Of a DNA stretch of 64,000 nucleotides, positions 29,181-38,484 are shown in pieces. Location: the NCBI GenBank assembly GCA_025370845.1, contig JAMXFF010000006.1, positions 90,382 through 154,381 on the forward strand, given 5' to 3'. The position numbers and the translations under genes were made by a program. The first letter of the stretch is position 1, and each line of letters starts with the position of its first letter. This stretch comes from Laspinema palackyanum D2a. GTDB lineage: Bacteria > Cyanobacteriota > Cyanobacteriia > Cyanobacteriales > Laspinemataceae. The notes under the pieces were generated by a model that did not search any database, had not been told where the DNA came from, and saw only the letters and a list, made by a program, of their open reading frames with translations.

Positions 29181-29915
29181 TTACCCTTCATTGGAGCGGT
29201 CTTCAAATTGCTGACGGCGTTTTTTGCCGCCTCGGGGCCGAGGACCTGCACTCGCTGCTGCGGCAACCTCCAGTTCTTGTCCGGGAATGATTTCTCCCTT
29301 GAAGGTCCACACTTTGACGCCGAGAATGCCATAAATGGTACTGGCGGTGCGGTAGGAGTAATCAATATCGGCGCGTAAGGTATGCAGAGGTACTCTGCCT
29401 TCGCGAGTCCACTCGGTCCGAGCAATTTCTGCCCCGTTGAGGCGTCCACTGACTTGGACTTTTATGCCTTCAACACCGGCTTTTTGAGCCCGTTGAATGG
29501 CTTGCCGCACGACGCGACGGAAGGAAACCCGTCGTTCGAGTTGGCTGGCGATGTATTCAGCAATCAAGGTTGCATCGGCATCCACTCGGGCCACTTCCAC
29601 AACATTGATGCGGATTTGGCGGTTGCTGCCTAGCATTTCTTGCAGTCCAGTCCGTAAGGACTCGATACCACTGCCACCGCGACCCACAACCACGCCCGGG
29701 CGGGCGGTGCGAACTTCCAGGTCGATCTGGTCGGCTTTGCGCTCGACCCGAACGTCGGAAATGCCCGCGTTGTTTAGGGTGCTGTGGACATATTGGCGAA
29801 TTTTGTAGTCTTCTTCTAAAAGTTCGGGGTAGCGATTGCTATCCGCGAACCACCGGGAGCGGTGTTCTTTGGTCACACCAAGCCGGAAACCCGTTGGGTG
29901 TATTTTCTGTCCCAC
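29181..29915 (-). CDS. rpsC: 30S ribosomal protein S3
   Basis: 244 residues. S3 lines the mRNA entry tunnel. [18 protein letters not shown] opens the protein; a KH domain follows ([17 protein letters not shown]), then a C-terminal domain ([16 protein letters not shown]). The tail after about 215 is basic and alanine-rich. Confidence 0.98.
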   Translation of the reverse strand: MGQKIHPTGFRLGVTKEHRSRWFADSNRYPELLEEDYKIRQYVHSTLNNAGISDVRVERKADQIDLEVRTARPGVVVGRGGSGIESLRTGLQEMLGSNRQIRINVVEVARVDADATLIAEYIASQLERRVSFRRVVRQAIQRAQKAGVEGIKVQVSGRLNGAEIARTEWTREGRVPLHTLRADIDYSYRTASTIYGILGVKVWTFKGEIIPGQELEVAAAASAGPRPRGGKKRRQQFEDRSNEG

Positions 29916-30013
29916 GTTCTGTGCGTCCTCTACTTACCGTAAAAACTAACCCGTGTTTCGTAAACCCTAAAGTCAAGACTCGCGGCTCACTTGGCACGTT
30001 TACGTTTGCTGTT

Positions 30014-30376
30014 CTATTCGTCGTCAAGCTCGGGAGCGACGGCAACGGTGATGTGACAGGTCGGCTTGCGAATCATGTAAGCCCGTCCCTGCGCCCGAGG
30101 CCGGAATCGCTTGAGAACCGGGCCACCATCGGCATAAGCTTGAGAAACCCATAAGGTTGCTGGATCGAGTCCGCTGTTATGCTCTGCGTTGGCTGCTGCC
30201 GATCGCAGAACTTTACGAATCGGATCGCAAGCCCGATAGGGCATGAATTCGAGGATGATCAGCGCTTCGCGATAGGAGCGACCTCGAATTTGGTCCAGGA
30301 CTCGCCGTACTTTGTACGGAGACATCCGAATATAACGCGCGATCGCTTTGACTTCTGTTGAGGTATCGATAGCCAT
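30014..30376 (-). CDS. rplV: 50S ribosomal protein L22
   Basis: 120 residues. Its loop reaches into the exit tunnel. [19 protein letters not shown] and the C-terminal [20 protein letters not shown] are typical. A heptamer-repeat tract lies just upstream of its start. Confidence 0.98.
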   Translation of the reverse strand: MAIDTSTEVKAIARYIRMSPYKVRRVLDQIRGRSYREALIILEFMPYRACDPIRKVLRSAAANAEHNSGLDPATLWVSQAYADGGPVLKRFRPRAQGRAYMIRKPTCHITVAVAPELDDE

Positions 30377-30396
30377 AGTTTTCTCCGTTGTCCAAA

Positions 30397-30430
30397 GTCC
30401 TTTGTCGTTTGTCGTTTGTCCTTTGTTGTT
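30397..30430. repeat. Short heptamer repeat tract between rpsS and rplV
   Basis: GTCCTTT/GTCGTTT units in tandem, of the same family as the tract at 16824. It lies between the rpsS stop and the rplV start and so is part of the operon transcript. Confidence 0.8.
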
Positions 30431-30482
30431 ATTAAAGAACGTTTGACATCAGACTCCGAACTGGCGCGTGCCGCTCTACTTT

Positions 30483-30764
30483 TTATCGCCGTTGACTTTT
30501 TTTATCGCCTTTGGCGTGTCCCCGGAAGGTCCGAGTCGGGGCAAATTCCCCTAATTTATGTCCGATCATCTGTTCGTTGATATAGACCGGCACGTGCTGC
30601 CGTCCGTTATGGACAGCGATCGTGTGACCGAGCATATCCGGAATGATGGTCGAAGCTCGTGACCAAGTTTTAATGACATCTTTTTTGCCGGTGGCATTCA
30701 ATGCTTCGATTTTACTCAGCAAATGATCGGCTACAAAAGGTCCTTTTTTCAGTGAACGACCCAT
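30483..30764 (-). CDS. rpsS: 30S ribosomal protein S19
   Basis: 93 residues. S19 in the 30S head contacts 50S and t[36 protein letters not shown] and [12 protein letters not shown] are signatures. Confidence 0.98.
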   Translation of the reverse strand: MGRSLKKGPFVADHLLSKIEALNATGKKDVIKTWSRASTIIPDMLGHTIAVHNGRQHVPVYINEQMIGHKLGEFAPTRTFRGHAKGDKKSQRR

Positions 30765-30853
30765 AAGTCAGTGATAATTTCTCAAAAATGAACCCAGAAG
30801 AATTAAAGAATAAAGTGTTAATTCGTTTATTCTCAACTCTCTTGTCTTGATGA

Positions 30854-31717
30854 TTAAGACTGCCGACCGCCCTTGCCGCGCTTGGAGGTTTTCCGACGCT
30901 TGCGGACGATCAATGCGTTACTTAATTTTTTCTTCTTGCGAGTCTTCCCACCTAAAGCCGGTTTGCCCCAAGGTGAAACGGGCCCACTTCTACCAATCGG
31001 TGCTCGTCCTTCACCCCCACCATGTGGGTGGTCTACGGGGTTCATGACGCTGCCTCTAACTTCGGGACGACGACCGGACCACCGTTTACGCCCCGCTTTA
31101 CCGAGGGTGATGTTTCTAACATCGATGTTGCCGACTTGTCCGATGGTGGCGTAGCACTCTTTCCGGAACATCCGAACTTCACCAGAGGGTAATTTCAGGG
31201 TAACGAAATCCCCTTCTTTGGCTTGCACCTGAGCCCCTGCACCAGCGGAACGCACGACTTGTGCACCACGACCTGGGGTCATTTCGACGTTATGAACCAC
31301 CGTACCCAAGGGCATCTTTTCCAAGGGGAGGGCGTTGCCCACTTCGATGGGTGAGTCGGGCCCGGAGATAATATGAGTGCCAACTTGTAATCCTAATGGA
31401 TGTAGGATGTAGCGCTTTTCACCATCCTGATAGAAGAGGAGGGCAATCCGCGCGTTACGGTTGGGGTCATATTCGATTTCAGCGACTTTGGCGGGAATAT
31501 TATGTTTATCCCGACGAAAGTCGATTTGCCGATAGAGGCGTTTGTGTCCGCCCCCGCGATGACGGCAGGTGATCACGCCGCGATTGTTCCGACCTTTTTT
31601 CCGGTGCTTTGACTTGGTTAGGGATTTTTCGGGAGTGTCGCGGGTGATTTCGTCAAACTCGGAGACACTGTACTGGCGTGTGCCGGGAGTGTAGGGCCGA
31701 TAAGTACGGATACCCAT
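30854..31717 (-). CDS. rplB: 50S ribosomal protein L2
   Basis: 287 residues. L2 is needed for subunit joining and peptidyl transfer. The conserved [13 protein letters not shown] (with the key histidine) is near the C-terminus; [15 protein letters not shown] opens the protein. Confidence 0.98.
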   Translation of the reverse strand: MGIRTYRPYTPGTRQYSVSEFDEITRDTPEKSLTKSKHRKKGRNNRGVITCRHRGGGHKRLYRQIDFRRDKHNIPAKVAEIEYDPNRNARIALLFYQDGEKRYILHPLGLQVGTHIISGPDSPIEVGNALPLEKMPLGTVVHNVEMTPGRGAQVVRSAGAGAQVQAKEGDFVTLKLPSGEVRMFRKECYATIGQVGNIDVRNITLGKAGRKRWSGRRPEVRGSVMNPVDHPHGGGEGRAPIGRSGPVSPWGKPALGGKTRKKKKLSNALIVRKRRKTSKRGKGGRQS

Positions 31718-31826
31718 AATTTAAAGTTTTGGTAACACTGCTTGATTTGCCATTGAATCCCATAAGCGCTTGGTGCAAGTCCCGTGGGGAGGGTGGGGGT
31801 ACCGCCCACTCCTAACCCGGTATGGG

Positions 31827-32135
31827 TTACACTTCTGGGAAGAAAATGTTTTGCAGGGAATCACCCTCGGCTAAGGTCACGATCGCTCTCTTGTAATGAG
31901 GCTTATACCCGACAAACTTCCCGACTCTGCGCTTTTTCGGGGGTCTGTGCATGGTATTGACGCTGACGACTTTAACCTCAAATAGGTGTTCGATCGCTGC
32001 TTTGATTTGCGGTTTGGTGGATTTGGCATCTACGTCAAAGACGTATTTGTTCTGCTCCATCAGCAGGGTCGCTTTTTCGGTAACGATTGGCGTCCGGACC
32101 AAATCGGCCAGCTTTCTGAGATTATCTTCAGCCAC
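31827..32135 (-). CDS. rplW: 50S ribosomal protein L23
   Basis: 102 residues. L23 is the main docking site for trigger factor and SRP at the tunnel exit. [14 protein letters not shown] and [18 protein letters not shown] are typical. It overlaps the end of rplD by 8 bases. Confidence 0.97.
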   Translation of the reverse strand: MAEDNLRKLADLVRTPIVTEKATLLMEQNKYVFDVDAKSTKPQIKAAIEHLFEVKVVSVNTMHRPPKKRRVGKFVGYKPHYKRAIVTLAEGDSLQNIFFPEV

Positions 32136-32760
32136 CGTAAACCTCCTGAACTTGGGCGAGTGCTGCTGCTGTGGTTACGATTTTGTCAGCGGCAAGTAGG
32201 TCGTACACATTTAACTGGTTGACGGCAAGCAGTTTGATGGTCTCTACGTTACGTGCTGATAAATAAACGTTGTCGTCTCGTTGGTCAACGATTAACAATA
32301 CTTTCGAGTCTGGCTCGACACCCCACCGGGCGATCGCACTGAGGAGATCTTTGGTCTTCGGACGGGGCAGTTTACCTGCCAATTCCTCGACGACGATTAG
32401 GTCTTCGCTGCGGCTGATGAGCGCAGTTCTCAGAGCGAGTTGGCGCTCTTTGCGATTCATCTTGACTTCATAATCTCTGGGTTTGGGTCCAAAGATAACG
32501 CCGCCGCCTCTCCATAAGGGAGAACGAATTGAACCGGCCCGCGCTCGGCCTGTCCCCTTTTGTCTCCAGGGCTTTCTGCCCCCGCCTCTAACTTCCGCCC
32601 GGGTTTTGGTCGATGCCGTTCCCTGACGCGCCTGGTTTAGTTGCCGCGTTACCGCTCGATGCAAGATATGTCTGGCGTTCTCTTCAGAAGCAACGCGCAA
32701 ATCAATGCTCGCTTCGGCAACGGTATCGCCTTCCCAGTTTCTAACTACACAATTAACCAT
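32128..32760 (-). CDS. rplD: 50S ribosomal protein L4
   Basis: 210 residues. L4 lines the exit tunnel. [20 protein letters not shown] and the loop [20 protein letters not shown] are the family core. In enterobacteria L4 represses its own operon; no such site was checked here. Confidence 0.98.
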   Translation of the reverse strand: MVNCVVRNWEGDTVAEASIDLRVASEENARHILHRAVTRQLNQARQGTASTKTRAEVRGGGRKPWRQKGTGRARAGSIRSPLWRGGGVIFGPKPRDYEVKMNRKERQLALRTALISRSEDLIVVEELAGKLPRPKTKDLLSAIARWGVEPDSKVLLIVDQRDDNVYLSARNVETIKLLAVNQLNVYDLLAADKIVTTAAALAQVQEVYGG

Positions 32761-32826
32761 ATCTCTCTATTCCCGTTTTCTATGCTTTATGAATGGGGAA
32801 TTCATTCTTTTCTCACCGGGCTGCTA

Positions 32827-33468
32827 TTATTTAGCGCGGCCTACATAATTGGCTGGCTTAATATTAAGCAGTGCACCGGGTTTTCCCGGAAGCGCTCCCT
32901 TAATCAGCAGCAGGTTCTTTTCCGCATCCACTCGCACAATTTGCAATTGACGAGTTGTGACTTGGGTTCCGCCTAAACGACCGGCCATACGCTTCCCTGG
33001 ATACACGCGACCCGGAGTCGTCCCTGCACCTGTAGAACCGGGGGCTCTATGGTTTTTGGAACCGTGGGACATGGGTCCGCGTTTGAAGTTATGCCGTTTT
33101 TGATATCCGGCAAACCCCCGACCGATGCTGAGTCCGGTCACATCGACAATCTGGTTAGCAGTGAATCCTTCTACGGTCATTTGCTGTCCCAGTTCAAAGC
33201 TGCTGACATCATCAATACGATATTCACGCAGGTGACGCAGCGGAGGCGCTGATGATTTGACGAGATGTCCCAGTTCCGGCTTATTAATGGCCTTGGTGGT
33301 GGTTTCGCCATATCCGACCTGAATGGCGGTGTAGCCATCGGTCTGTTTCGATTTGATTTGTGTCACGGTGCATGGACCCGCTTGGACGACGGTGACGGGG
33401 ATTGCTCTCCCTTCTTCGTCAAAGACTTGGGTCATGCCGAGTTTTGTGCCCAGAATACCGACAGCCAC
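32827..33468 (-). CDS. rplC: 50S ribosomal protein L3
   Basis: 213 residues, starting with GTG at 33468. L3 helps form the peptidyl transferase centre. [20 protein letters not shown] and [18 protein letters not shown] are diagnostic. It is the first gene of the leftward cluster; rpsJ is absent here. Confidence 0.98.
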   Translation of the reverse strand: MAVGILGTKLGMTQVFDEEGRAIPVTVVQAGPCTVTQIKSKQTDGYTAIQVGYGETTTKAINKPELGHLVKSSAPPLRHLREYRIDDVSSFELGQQMTVEGFTANQIVDVTGLSIGRGFAGYQKRHNFKRGPMSHGSKNHRAPGSTGAGTTPGRVYPGKRMAGRLGGTQVTTRQLQIVRVDAEKNLLLIKGALPGKPGALLNIKPANYVGRAK

Positions 33469-34125
33469 GGGTTTATGGTCTCCCCTTACTTAAGCACTAC
33501 AAGTTTCTCGGATCGTGATGAGTTCAACTAAGAGCTCGGATCCGAATCGGGTTTCGACGCCAAACCAGTCCAAAGGTTGCCTCCAACAGCACAGCAGGAG
33601 ACGGTCAGGCTTCTTTGTCATTTGTCCTTTGTCATTTGTCCTTGGTCATTTGTTATTGAGGACCAAGGACCAGTGACCAAGGACCAACGACCTAGGAAGC
33701 CTTTAACTACCTTCGGGCTAGTTTGATGAGTTGGTCCGTTAGGGTGAGCGGTTGCTCGTTTGTGTTGCCTTTGACCGCACAGACTTAAGCAATGGTTTAC
33801 TCAGTATCTCTGCGAGGCAGTTGATCGCTCTAGCGGGTCAGACATCGTTTCGGACTGCAAACCTGCTAGGGGCGATCGCAACTAAATTTAGCTTTTCTCA
33901 ACTTTCCGCTAAGGAGTAGTTGTCACTCTGTTGGTCTGGACTAACCACTATAGCGCAAAATCGGCTTTTGGGCCGCACTGGGTTTCCAATTTGAGAGCTT
34001 TGGCTTAAATTTAGCGACAATTTAATACTATAGCGGATGTTAAATCCCTTGTCTAGTCCGATTTGAATAAAAATCCCAGAAAATTTTTATTTTTTTTGTG
34101 GGATCCCGGGTTTGAGGTCAGAGAG
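33469..34125. other. Long leader/spacer upstream of rplC
   Basis: The promoter of the large ribosomal cluster should be here, but I could not pick a convincing -35/-10 pair. A heptamer-repeat hairpin lies at 33611-33692. HIP1-like sites occur, for example at 33872-33880. No coding frame is credible. Confidence 0.5.
33611..33692. repeat. Heptamer repeat hairpin upstream of rplC
   Basis: TTTGTCATTTGTCC-type units run into a perfect 10-bp stem, GTCCTTGGTC (33638-33647) with GACCAAGGAC (33661-33670), followed by GACCAA units. It belongs to the family seen at 16824. Confidence 0.85.
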
Positions 34126-34460
34126 CAATGACAAAGGGTCAGTGGTCATTGGTCAGTGGTCATTTGTCATTTGTCATTTGTCCTTTGTCCTTTGGATTGT
34201 TGAATACTTGCGACAAACAAACCATAAAGGACCAGGGACCAGGGACCAATGACCAGGGACCAATGACCAGGGACCAATGACCAATGACAAAGGGTCAGTG
34301 GTCATTGGTCAGTGGTCATTTGTCATTTATGGTTTGTCATTTGTCCTTTGTCCTTTGGATTGTTGAATACTTGCGACAAACAAACCATAAAGGACCAGGG
34401 ACCAGGGACCAATGACCAGGGACCAATGACCAGGGACCAATGACCAATGACCAATGACCA
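34126..34460. repeat. 156-bp tandem duplication built from heptamer repeats
   Basis: A unit beginning CAATGACAAAGGGTCAGTGG occurs at 34126 and again at 34282. Each copy has GTCATTT/GTCCTTT runs, a unique core around GGATTGTTGAATACTTGCGA, then ACCAGGG/ACCAATG runs that are the inverse type. Each copy can fold back on itself, and the two copies can also pair. Confidence 0.9.
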
Positions 34461-34689
34461 GAATCCATTCTAAACCCTCCCCGGGATTAAACTATACTTG
34501 TCAAAGCCTGATTTCGGTAGCAGTAGAAAGAGAAACAGAGCTTACGCATTTGGGGAAAGCAAAGGCGAAATGTAGAGGGGATTCGCGAATCGCCTCTACA
34601 TTTAGGGTAGGTTCTCAAGATCTGCGTAAGTCCTGCAACGGATCAAGAATCAGTCATGATTAAAAATTAGAAATTAGGAGTGAATCATT

Positions 34690-35154
34690 ATGGCACTGAT
34701 TATCACGGGCAAAAAATTCATTCGCGATCTGGAACAAAACGGGGCCTTAGCGCTGTATGTACCTTTGGAAGGAGGATTTGAGGGTCGCTATCAACGGCGA
34801 GTTAGAGCAGCGGGTTATGTCACCGTGAATCTATCCGCCCGAGGATTAGGGGATTTAGCGGCCTATTTAACCGGGGTGCATGGGGTTCGTCCACCGCACC
34901 TGGGCAAAAAAGAGATCCGGACTTATTTTATTCCCCCCATTGTCACCTCGCAATTGGAGCAGTTACCCCCTAAAGCTAAGGGATTGGTGGTGTGGTTGAT
35001 TGATGGAATCGTGCTGTCTAATCAGGAGTTGTCCTATTTAACGGAGTTGTCGAAGATTGAACCCCGGGTGAAAGTGGTGGTGGAAGTGGGAGGCGATCGC
35101 ACGGTCACCTGGAACCCGCTTAAGGACCTGTTGGTTCCCGCTCGCGCCAGCTAA
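34690..35154 (+). CDS. ndhN: NAD(P)H-quinone oxidoreductase subunit N
   Basis: 154 residues. NdhN is a peripheral-arm subunit of the cyanobacterial NDH-1 complex on the thylakoid membrane, which carries respiratory and cyclic electron flow. MALIITGKKFIRDLEQNGAL, GVRPPHLGKKEIRTYFIPP and KGLVVWLIDGIVLS match the family. A terminator follows directly, so it is probably a single-gene unit. Confidence 0.93.
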   Translation: MALIITGKKFIRDLEQNGALALYVPLEGGFEGRYQRRVRAAGYVTVNLSARGLGDLAAYLTGVHGVRPPHLGKKEIRTYFIPPIVTSQLEQLPPKAKGLVVWLIDGIVLSNQELSYLTELSKIEPRVKVVVEVGGDRTVTWNPLKDLLVPARAS

Positions 35155-35192
35155 GATCAGGAATCATTCACCTGGTCTTAATATAGACATAT

Positions 35193-35219
35193 AGACGCGA
35201 GCGATCGCGTCTTTTTTTA
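35193..35219 (+). terminator. Rho-independent terminator after ndhN
   Basis: AGACGCGA-GCGA-TCGCGTCT followed by TTTTTTT; an 8-bp perfect stem that uses a HIP1 site as its tip. Confidence 0.85.
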
Positions 35220-35336
35220 ATCCCGGGCTATTTCACCCTTTTGAGGGCTTTGAGTTAAGCTATCAACAGGAGGGGACGGAGGCGATCGCCTCCAGCCCGC
35301 TTCTGATGTTTTTTGCACAGACTTAGGGCTATTCTG

Positions 35337-35942
35337 ATGCTAGATAACCGCGACTATACACTGATTATTGACAAAAGCGGCAGTATGTCCACCCCGGACC
35401 AACGCGGGGGACGAACCCGATGGCAAGAAGCCCAAGAGTCTACCCTAGCATTAGCCCGCAAATGCGAAGAGTTAGACCCCGATGGCATCACGGTTTACGT
35501 TTTTTCAGGCCGGTTTAAGCGCTACGACAATGTAACAGCAGCTAAAGTCGAGCAGATTTTCCAGGAAAATGAGCCTGCGGGTCGCACGGACTTAGCTGGG
35601 GTTTTACAAGATGCGCTAAATAATTACTTTAAACGAAAATCGGCGGGTCAAACTCAACTGAATGGGGAAACGATTTTAGCCATCACCGATGGCGAACCAG
35701 ACGATCGCAAAGCGGTGATGAAAGTGATCATCGAAGCGTCGCGCCGAATTGATAAAGATGAAGAACTGGCGATTTCTTTTATTCAAATTGGCAATGATCG
35801 CACGGCCACTCAATTTCTCAAAGCCCTGGATGATGATTTAATTAATGCCGGGGCTAAGTTTGATATCGTGGATACTTTAACCATTGATGACATGGAAGAA
35901 ATGACTTTGACTGAAGTTTTGATGAATGCCATCATCGATTAA
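35337..35942 (+). CDS. Von Willebrand factor A domain protein, copy 1 of 3
   Basis: 201 residues from ATG 35337 (MLDNRDYT); upstream in-frame codons are less similar to the sister copies. A single vWA domain. The metal-dependent adhesion site is DKSGSMS (D12, S14, S16), with the threonine in GRTDLAGVLQ and the aspartate in ITDGEPDD. No signal peptide or membrane helix, so probably cytosolic. It is closely similar to the next two genes over its whole length. Such stand-alone vWA proteins act as metal-dependent binding partners; the partner here is unknown. Confidence 0.85.
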   Translation: MLDNRDYTLIIDKSGSMSTPDQRGGRTRWQEAQESTLALARKCEELDPDGITVYVFSGRFKRYDNVTAAKVEQIFQENEPAGRTDLAGVLQDALNNYFKRKSAGQTQLNGETILAITDGEPDDRKAVMKVIIEASRRIDKDEELAISFIQIGNDRTATQFLKALDDDLINAGAKFDIVDTLTIDDMEEMTLTEVLMNAIID

Positions 35943-36130
35943 TTGACGAGCAGCTTATTCTCTGTGAAATCGGGGCTGCGGCCTGACTTATAAACCTTAA
36001 TGGACTCAGGGAAGAGTCCGTTGATGATAGGCCACATTCCTGAAAGCTTTAGGTTTTTTATCTAAAGTGAGATATATTCATTGACTCGATTTCATCCAAT
36101 GCAGTTTAATTGATTCAACGAAAAAACATC

Positions 36131-36736
36131 ATGGTAGAAAATCGCGATTATACGCTAATTATCGATAAAAGTGGCAGTATGTCCATCCCGGATCAACCGG
36201 GGGGTAAAACCCGATGGCAAGTGGCTCAGGAGTCTACCCTAGCCTTAGCCCGAAAATGTGAAGAATTTGACCCGGATGGGATTACCATTTATCTGTTTTC
36301 TGGGCGATTTCAACGGTACGATAATGTGACTGCCGCCAAAGTCGATCAGATTTATCAAGAAAATGAGCCGATGGGACGGACCAACTTAGCCGCAGTCCTC
36401 CAAGATGCTGTGAATTTGTATTTTCAGCGCAAAGCCTCCGGTCAAACGAAACCCAATGGAGAAACCATTCTCGTGGTAACCGATGGGGAACCGGACGATC
36501 GCAAAGCGGTGATGGAAGTGATTATTAAAGCCACCCGCCAAATGGACCGGGATGAAGAATTAGCCATTTCCATGATTCAAGTGGGGAACGATGCCCAAGC
36601 GACGCGCTTTTTAAAGGCATTGGATGATGATTTGCAAGGCGTGGGAGCTAAATTTGATATCGTAGATACCATTACGATGGATGATATGGAAGAAACCCCT
36701 TTGAAAGAGGTGCTGTTGCGGGCAGTCATCGATTAA
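36131..36736 (+). CDS. Von Willebrand factor A domain protein, copy 2 of 3
   Basis: 201 residues from ATG 36131 (MVENRDYT). The MIDAS residues are intact: DKSGSMS, GRTNLAAVLQ, VTDGEPDD. ENRDYTLIIDKSGSM is nearly identical to the neighbours. The gap from copy 1 is 188 bases and includes a small GGACTC/GAGTCC hairpin at 36002-36019. Confidence 0.85.
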   Translation: MVENRDYTLIIDKSGSMSIPDQPGGKTRWQVAQESTLALARKCEEFDPDGITIYLFSGRFQRYDNVTAAKVDQIYQENEPMGRTNLAAVLQDAVNLYFQRKASGQTKPNGETILVVTDGEPDDRKAVMEVIIKATRQMDRDEELAISMIQVGNDAQATRFLKALDDDLQGVGAKFDIVDTITMDDMEETPLKEVLLRAVID

Positions 36737-36810
36737 GCTACGCTCATTTCATTTTCTTCTTGCTCCGGCAGGAATTTTACCCTTTTTTAGCTTAGAACAA
36801 CCACAGAATT

Positions 36811-37413
36811 ATGTCAGATAACCGAGATTACACGTTGATTATCGATAAAAGCGGTAGTATGATGACTCCCGATGGAAGCAGTAGCAAAACTCGCTGGTCC
36901 TTGGCAGAAGAGTCTACCTTTGCTCTGGCGGCGAAATGTGAACAGTTAGATCCCGATGGGATTACCGTCTATCTGTTTTCCGGTCGCTTTCAACGCTATG
37001 AAAACGTAACTTCAGCAAAAGTTGCCCAAATTTTCCAAGAAAACGAACCTTCTGGAAGAACCGATTTAGCATCGGTTTTAAAAGATGCGGTGAATCATTA
37101 TTTTAACAATAAAGCGTCAGGTGGGACGAAATCCGGTGAAACAATTCTGGTGGTTACCGATGGAGAACCGGACGATCGCAAAGCGGTGATGCGGGTAATT
37201 GTTGAGGCGACTCGTCAGATGGAACGGGATGAAGAGTTAGCCATTTCTATGATTCAAGTGGGAAATGATACCCAAGCCACTCGGTTTTTAAAAGCCTTGG
37301 ATGATGAGTTGCAAGGGGTAGGAGCGAAGTTTGATATCGTCGATACGATTACGATTGATGAGATGGAGGATTATACCTTGTCCGAGGTGTTACTGAAGGC
37401 GATCGGGGATTAA
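36811..37413 (+). CDS. Von Willebrand factor A domain protein, copy 3 of 3
   Basis: 200 residues. Again MIDAS is intact (DKSGSMM, GRTDLASVLK, VTDGEPDD). It differs from copies 1 and 2 mainly in the loop after DKSGSMM (TPDGSSSKTRW) and near KASGGTKSGET. It begins 74 bases after copy 2 and may be co-transcribed with it. Confidence 0.85.
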   Translation: MSDNRDYTLIIDKSGSMMTPDGSSSKTRWSLAEESTFALAAKCEQLDPDGITVYLFSGRFQRYENVTSAKVAQIFQENEPSGRTDLASVLKDAVNHYFNNKASGGTKSGETILVVTDGEPDDRKAVMRVIVEATRQMERDEELAISMIQVGNDTQATRFLKALDDELQGVGAKFDIVDTITIDEMEDYTLSEVLLKAIGD

Positions 37414-37430
37414 ATTTCCACAGTCAACCT

Positions 37431-37480
37431 CGTTCCCAGGCTCTGCCTGGGAATGCTCCAGTTGGAGGCTCTGCCTCCTG
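37431..37480. repeat. Double-hairpin interspersed repeat
   Basis: TTCCCAGGC-TCT-GCCTGGGAA (37433-37453) followed by GGAGGC-TCT-GCCTCC (37464-37478), just after the third vWA gene. I recall this sequence type as a common dispersed repeat in filamentous cyanobacteria. It could also act as a 3' end signal. Confidence 0.75.
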
Positions 37481-37550
37481 CTTGCAAAAGGTAGTATTTT
37501 AACTCTACAACCCTTTCCCTCTCCTGTAGTCCAGGGGTAAAATAAAGGTT

Positions 37551-37616
37551 AGAAACCGGGTTGTTAACAAAATTTCTACCATTTAGCATTCAATTGTCGC
37601 CAAAAACTCGGTTTCT
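37551..37616. repeat. Degenerate copy of the paired AGAAACC element
   Basis: AGAAACCGGGTTGTT at 37551 and AACTCGGTTTCTT near 37605 are spaced like the intact pairs at 46708-46775 and 55382-55448, but both palindromes are decayed. Together with the double hairpin at 37431 this fills the 317-base gap before the Slr1339-family gene. Confidence 0.55.
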
Positions 37617-37730
37617 TGTCCCTAGGTTCTAATCCGGGAGCGATAAAAAAATTGAATAGTGTCTTTAAAATAAAATAAATGGAAGTCGTCCTAAGTTGTT
37701 CGATGAAGAGAGTTGGCGAGGAATTAAAAA

Positions 37731-38276
37731 ATGGATCCAATTGAAAAGTTATTAGAGCAAATTAAGGCAGAAAATGAAAATCCGGGGCCAAAATTTCCGG
37801 AACAAGTGGCGGCAAAACCGACGCCGAAAGCAGCGAATTTGCCACAGGCTAATCCTCCTCAGTTGATGTATAATTTGGATAGTTTGTTAGACAAGGTGGA
37901 GTCCGAAGCGAAGGCCCCGAGAGTGAAGCCTTCCGTGAATGTTCAGCCGATCGCCTTAGAGTCAACTTCGGGGGGATTGGGTGGACATTTAGATCAGTTA
38001 TTTGGGGATGTCAAGCAGGAGTTGGAGGCCCAAGAACGGGCGGAACAACTCAAGCGAGAACAAGAACGCCAGGAAGAGGCGAAAAACCTAGAACGTCTCA
38101 AGCAGAAACAGCGGGAAGCATTAGCCAAACGAGCACAGGAGTGGTTGAAGAAGTTAGATCCCTATTCTGATGAAGGGTTTTGGTTCGGACAATTTGCGGA
38201 GCATTATTCCTCGAAGTTGGAGGCGGCGATCGCCTATTTAGAGGCAACCCCATCCCAGAAACGGGGGGAGGGGTAA
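37731..38276 (+). CDS. Slr1339-family (salt-stress) protein
   Basis: 181 residues. The N-terminus MDPIEKLLEQIKAENE is typical of the family annotated after Synechocystis Slr1339. The middle is low in structure and proline-rich. Residues about 100-140 form a long charged helix, probably a coiled coil (AQERAEQLKREQERQEEAKN), and the C-terminus (YSDEGFWFGQFAEHYSSKLE) is the most conserved part. Biochemical role unknown. It follows the three vWA genes on the same strand. Confidence 0.65.
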   Translation: MDPIEKLLEQIKAENENPGPKFPEQVAAKPTPKAANLPQANPPQLMYNLDSLLDKVESEAKAPRVKPSVNVQPIALESTSGGLGGHLDQLFGDVKQELEAQERAEQLKREQERQEEAKNLERLKQKQREALAKRAQEWLKKLDPYSDEGFWFGQFAEHYSSKLEAAIAYLEATPSQKRGEG

Positions 38277-38484
38277 AGGCATTTTCCCAGCCAGTGGATG
38301 GAATTCCTACGCTAGATATAGAGTCAAAAGAGTGGGATTTACCTAAATCTGGAAAGAAAGCCCAGTCGCCCTCAACCTTGAGTTGCTACCGGAACAGCGT
38401 TAACCCATTCCTGCCAACTATTCCCCTAGAAATAAATTGGTGCAAGCCCTCCCAATATGTAACTGCTCGCATTAGCATAGAGGT

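Noticed and set aside
34126..34460. CRISPR array
   Set aside because: The repeat units are 7 bases long with no spacers of constant size, the block is an imperfect inverted repeat, and there are no cas genes.
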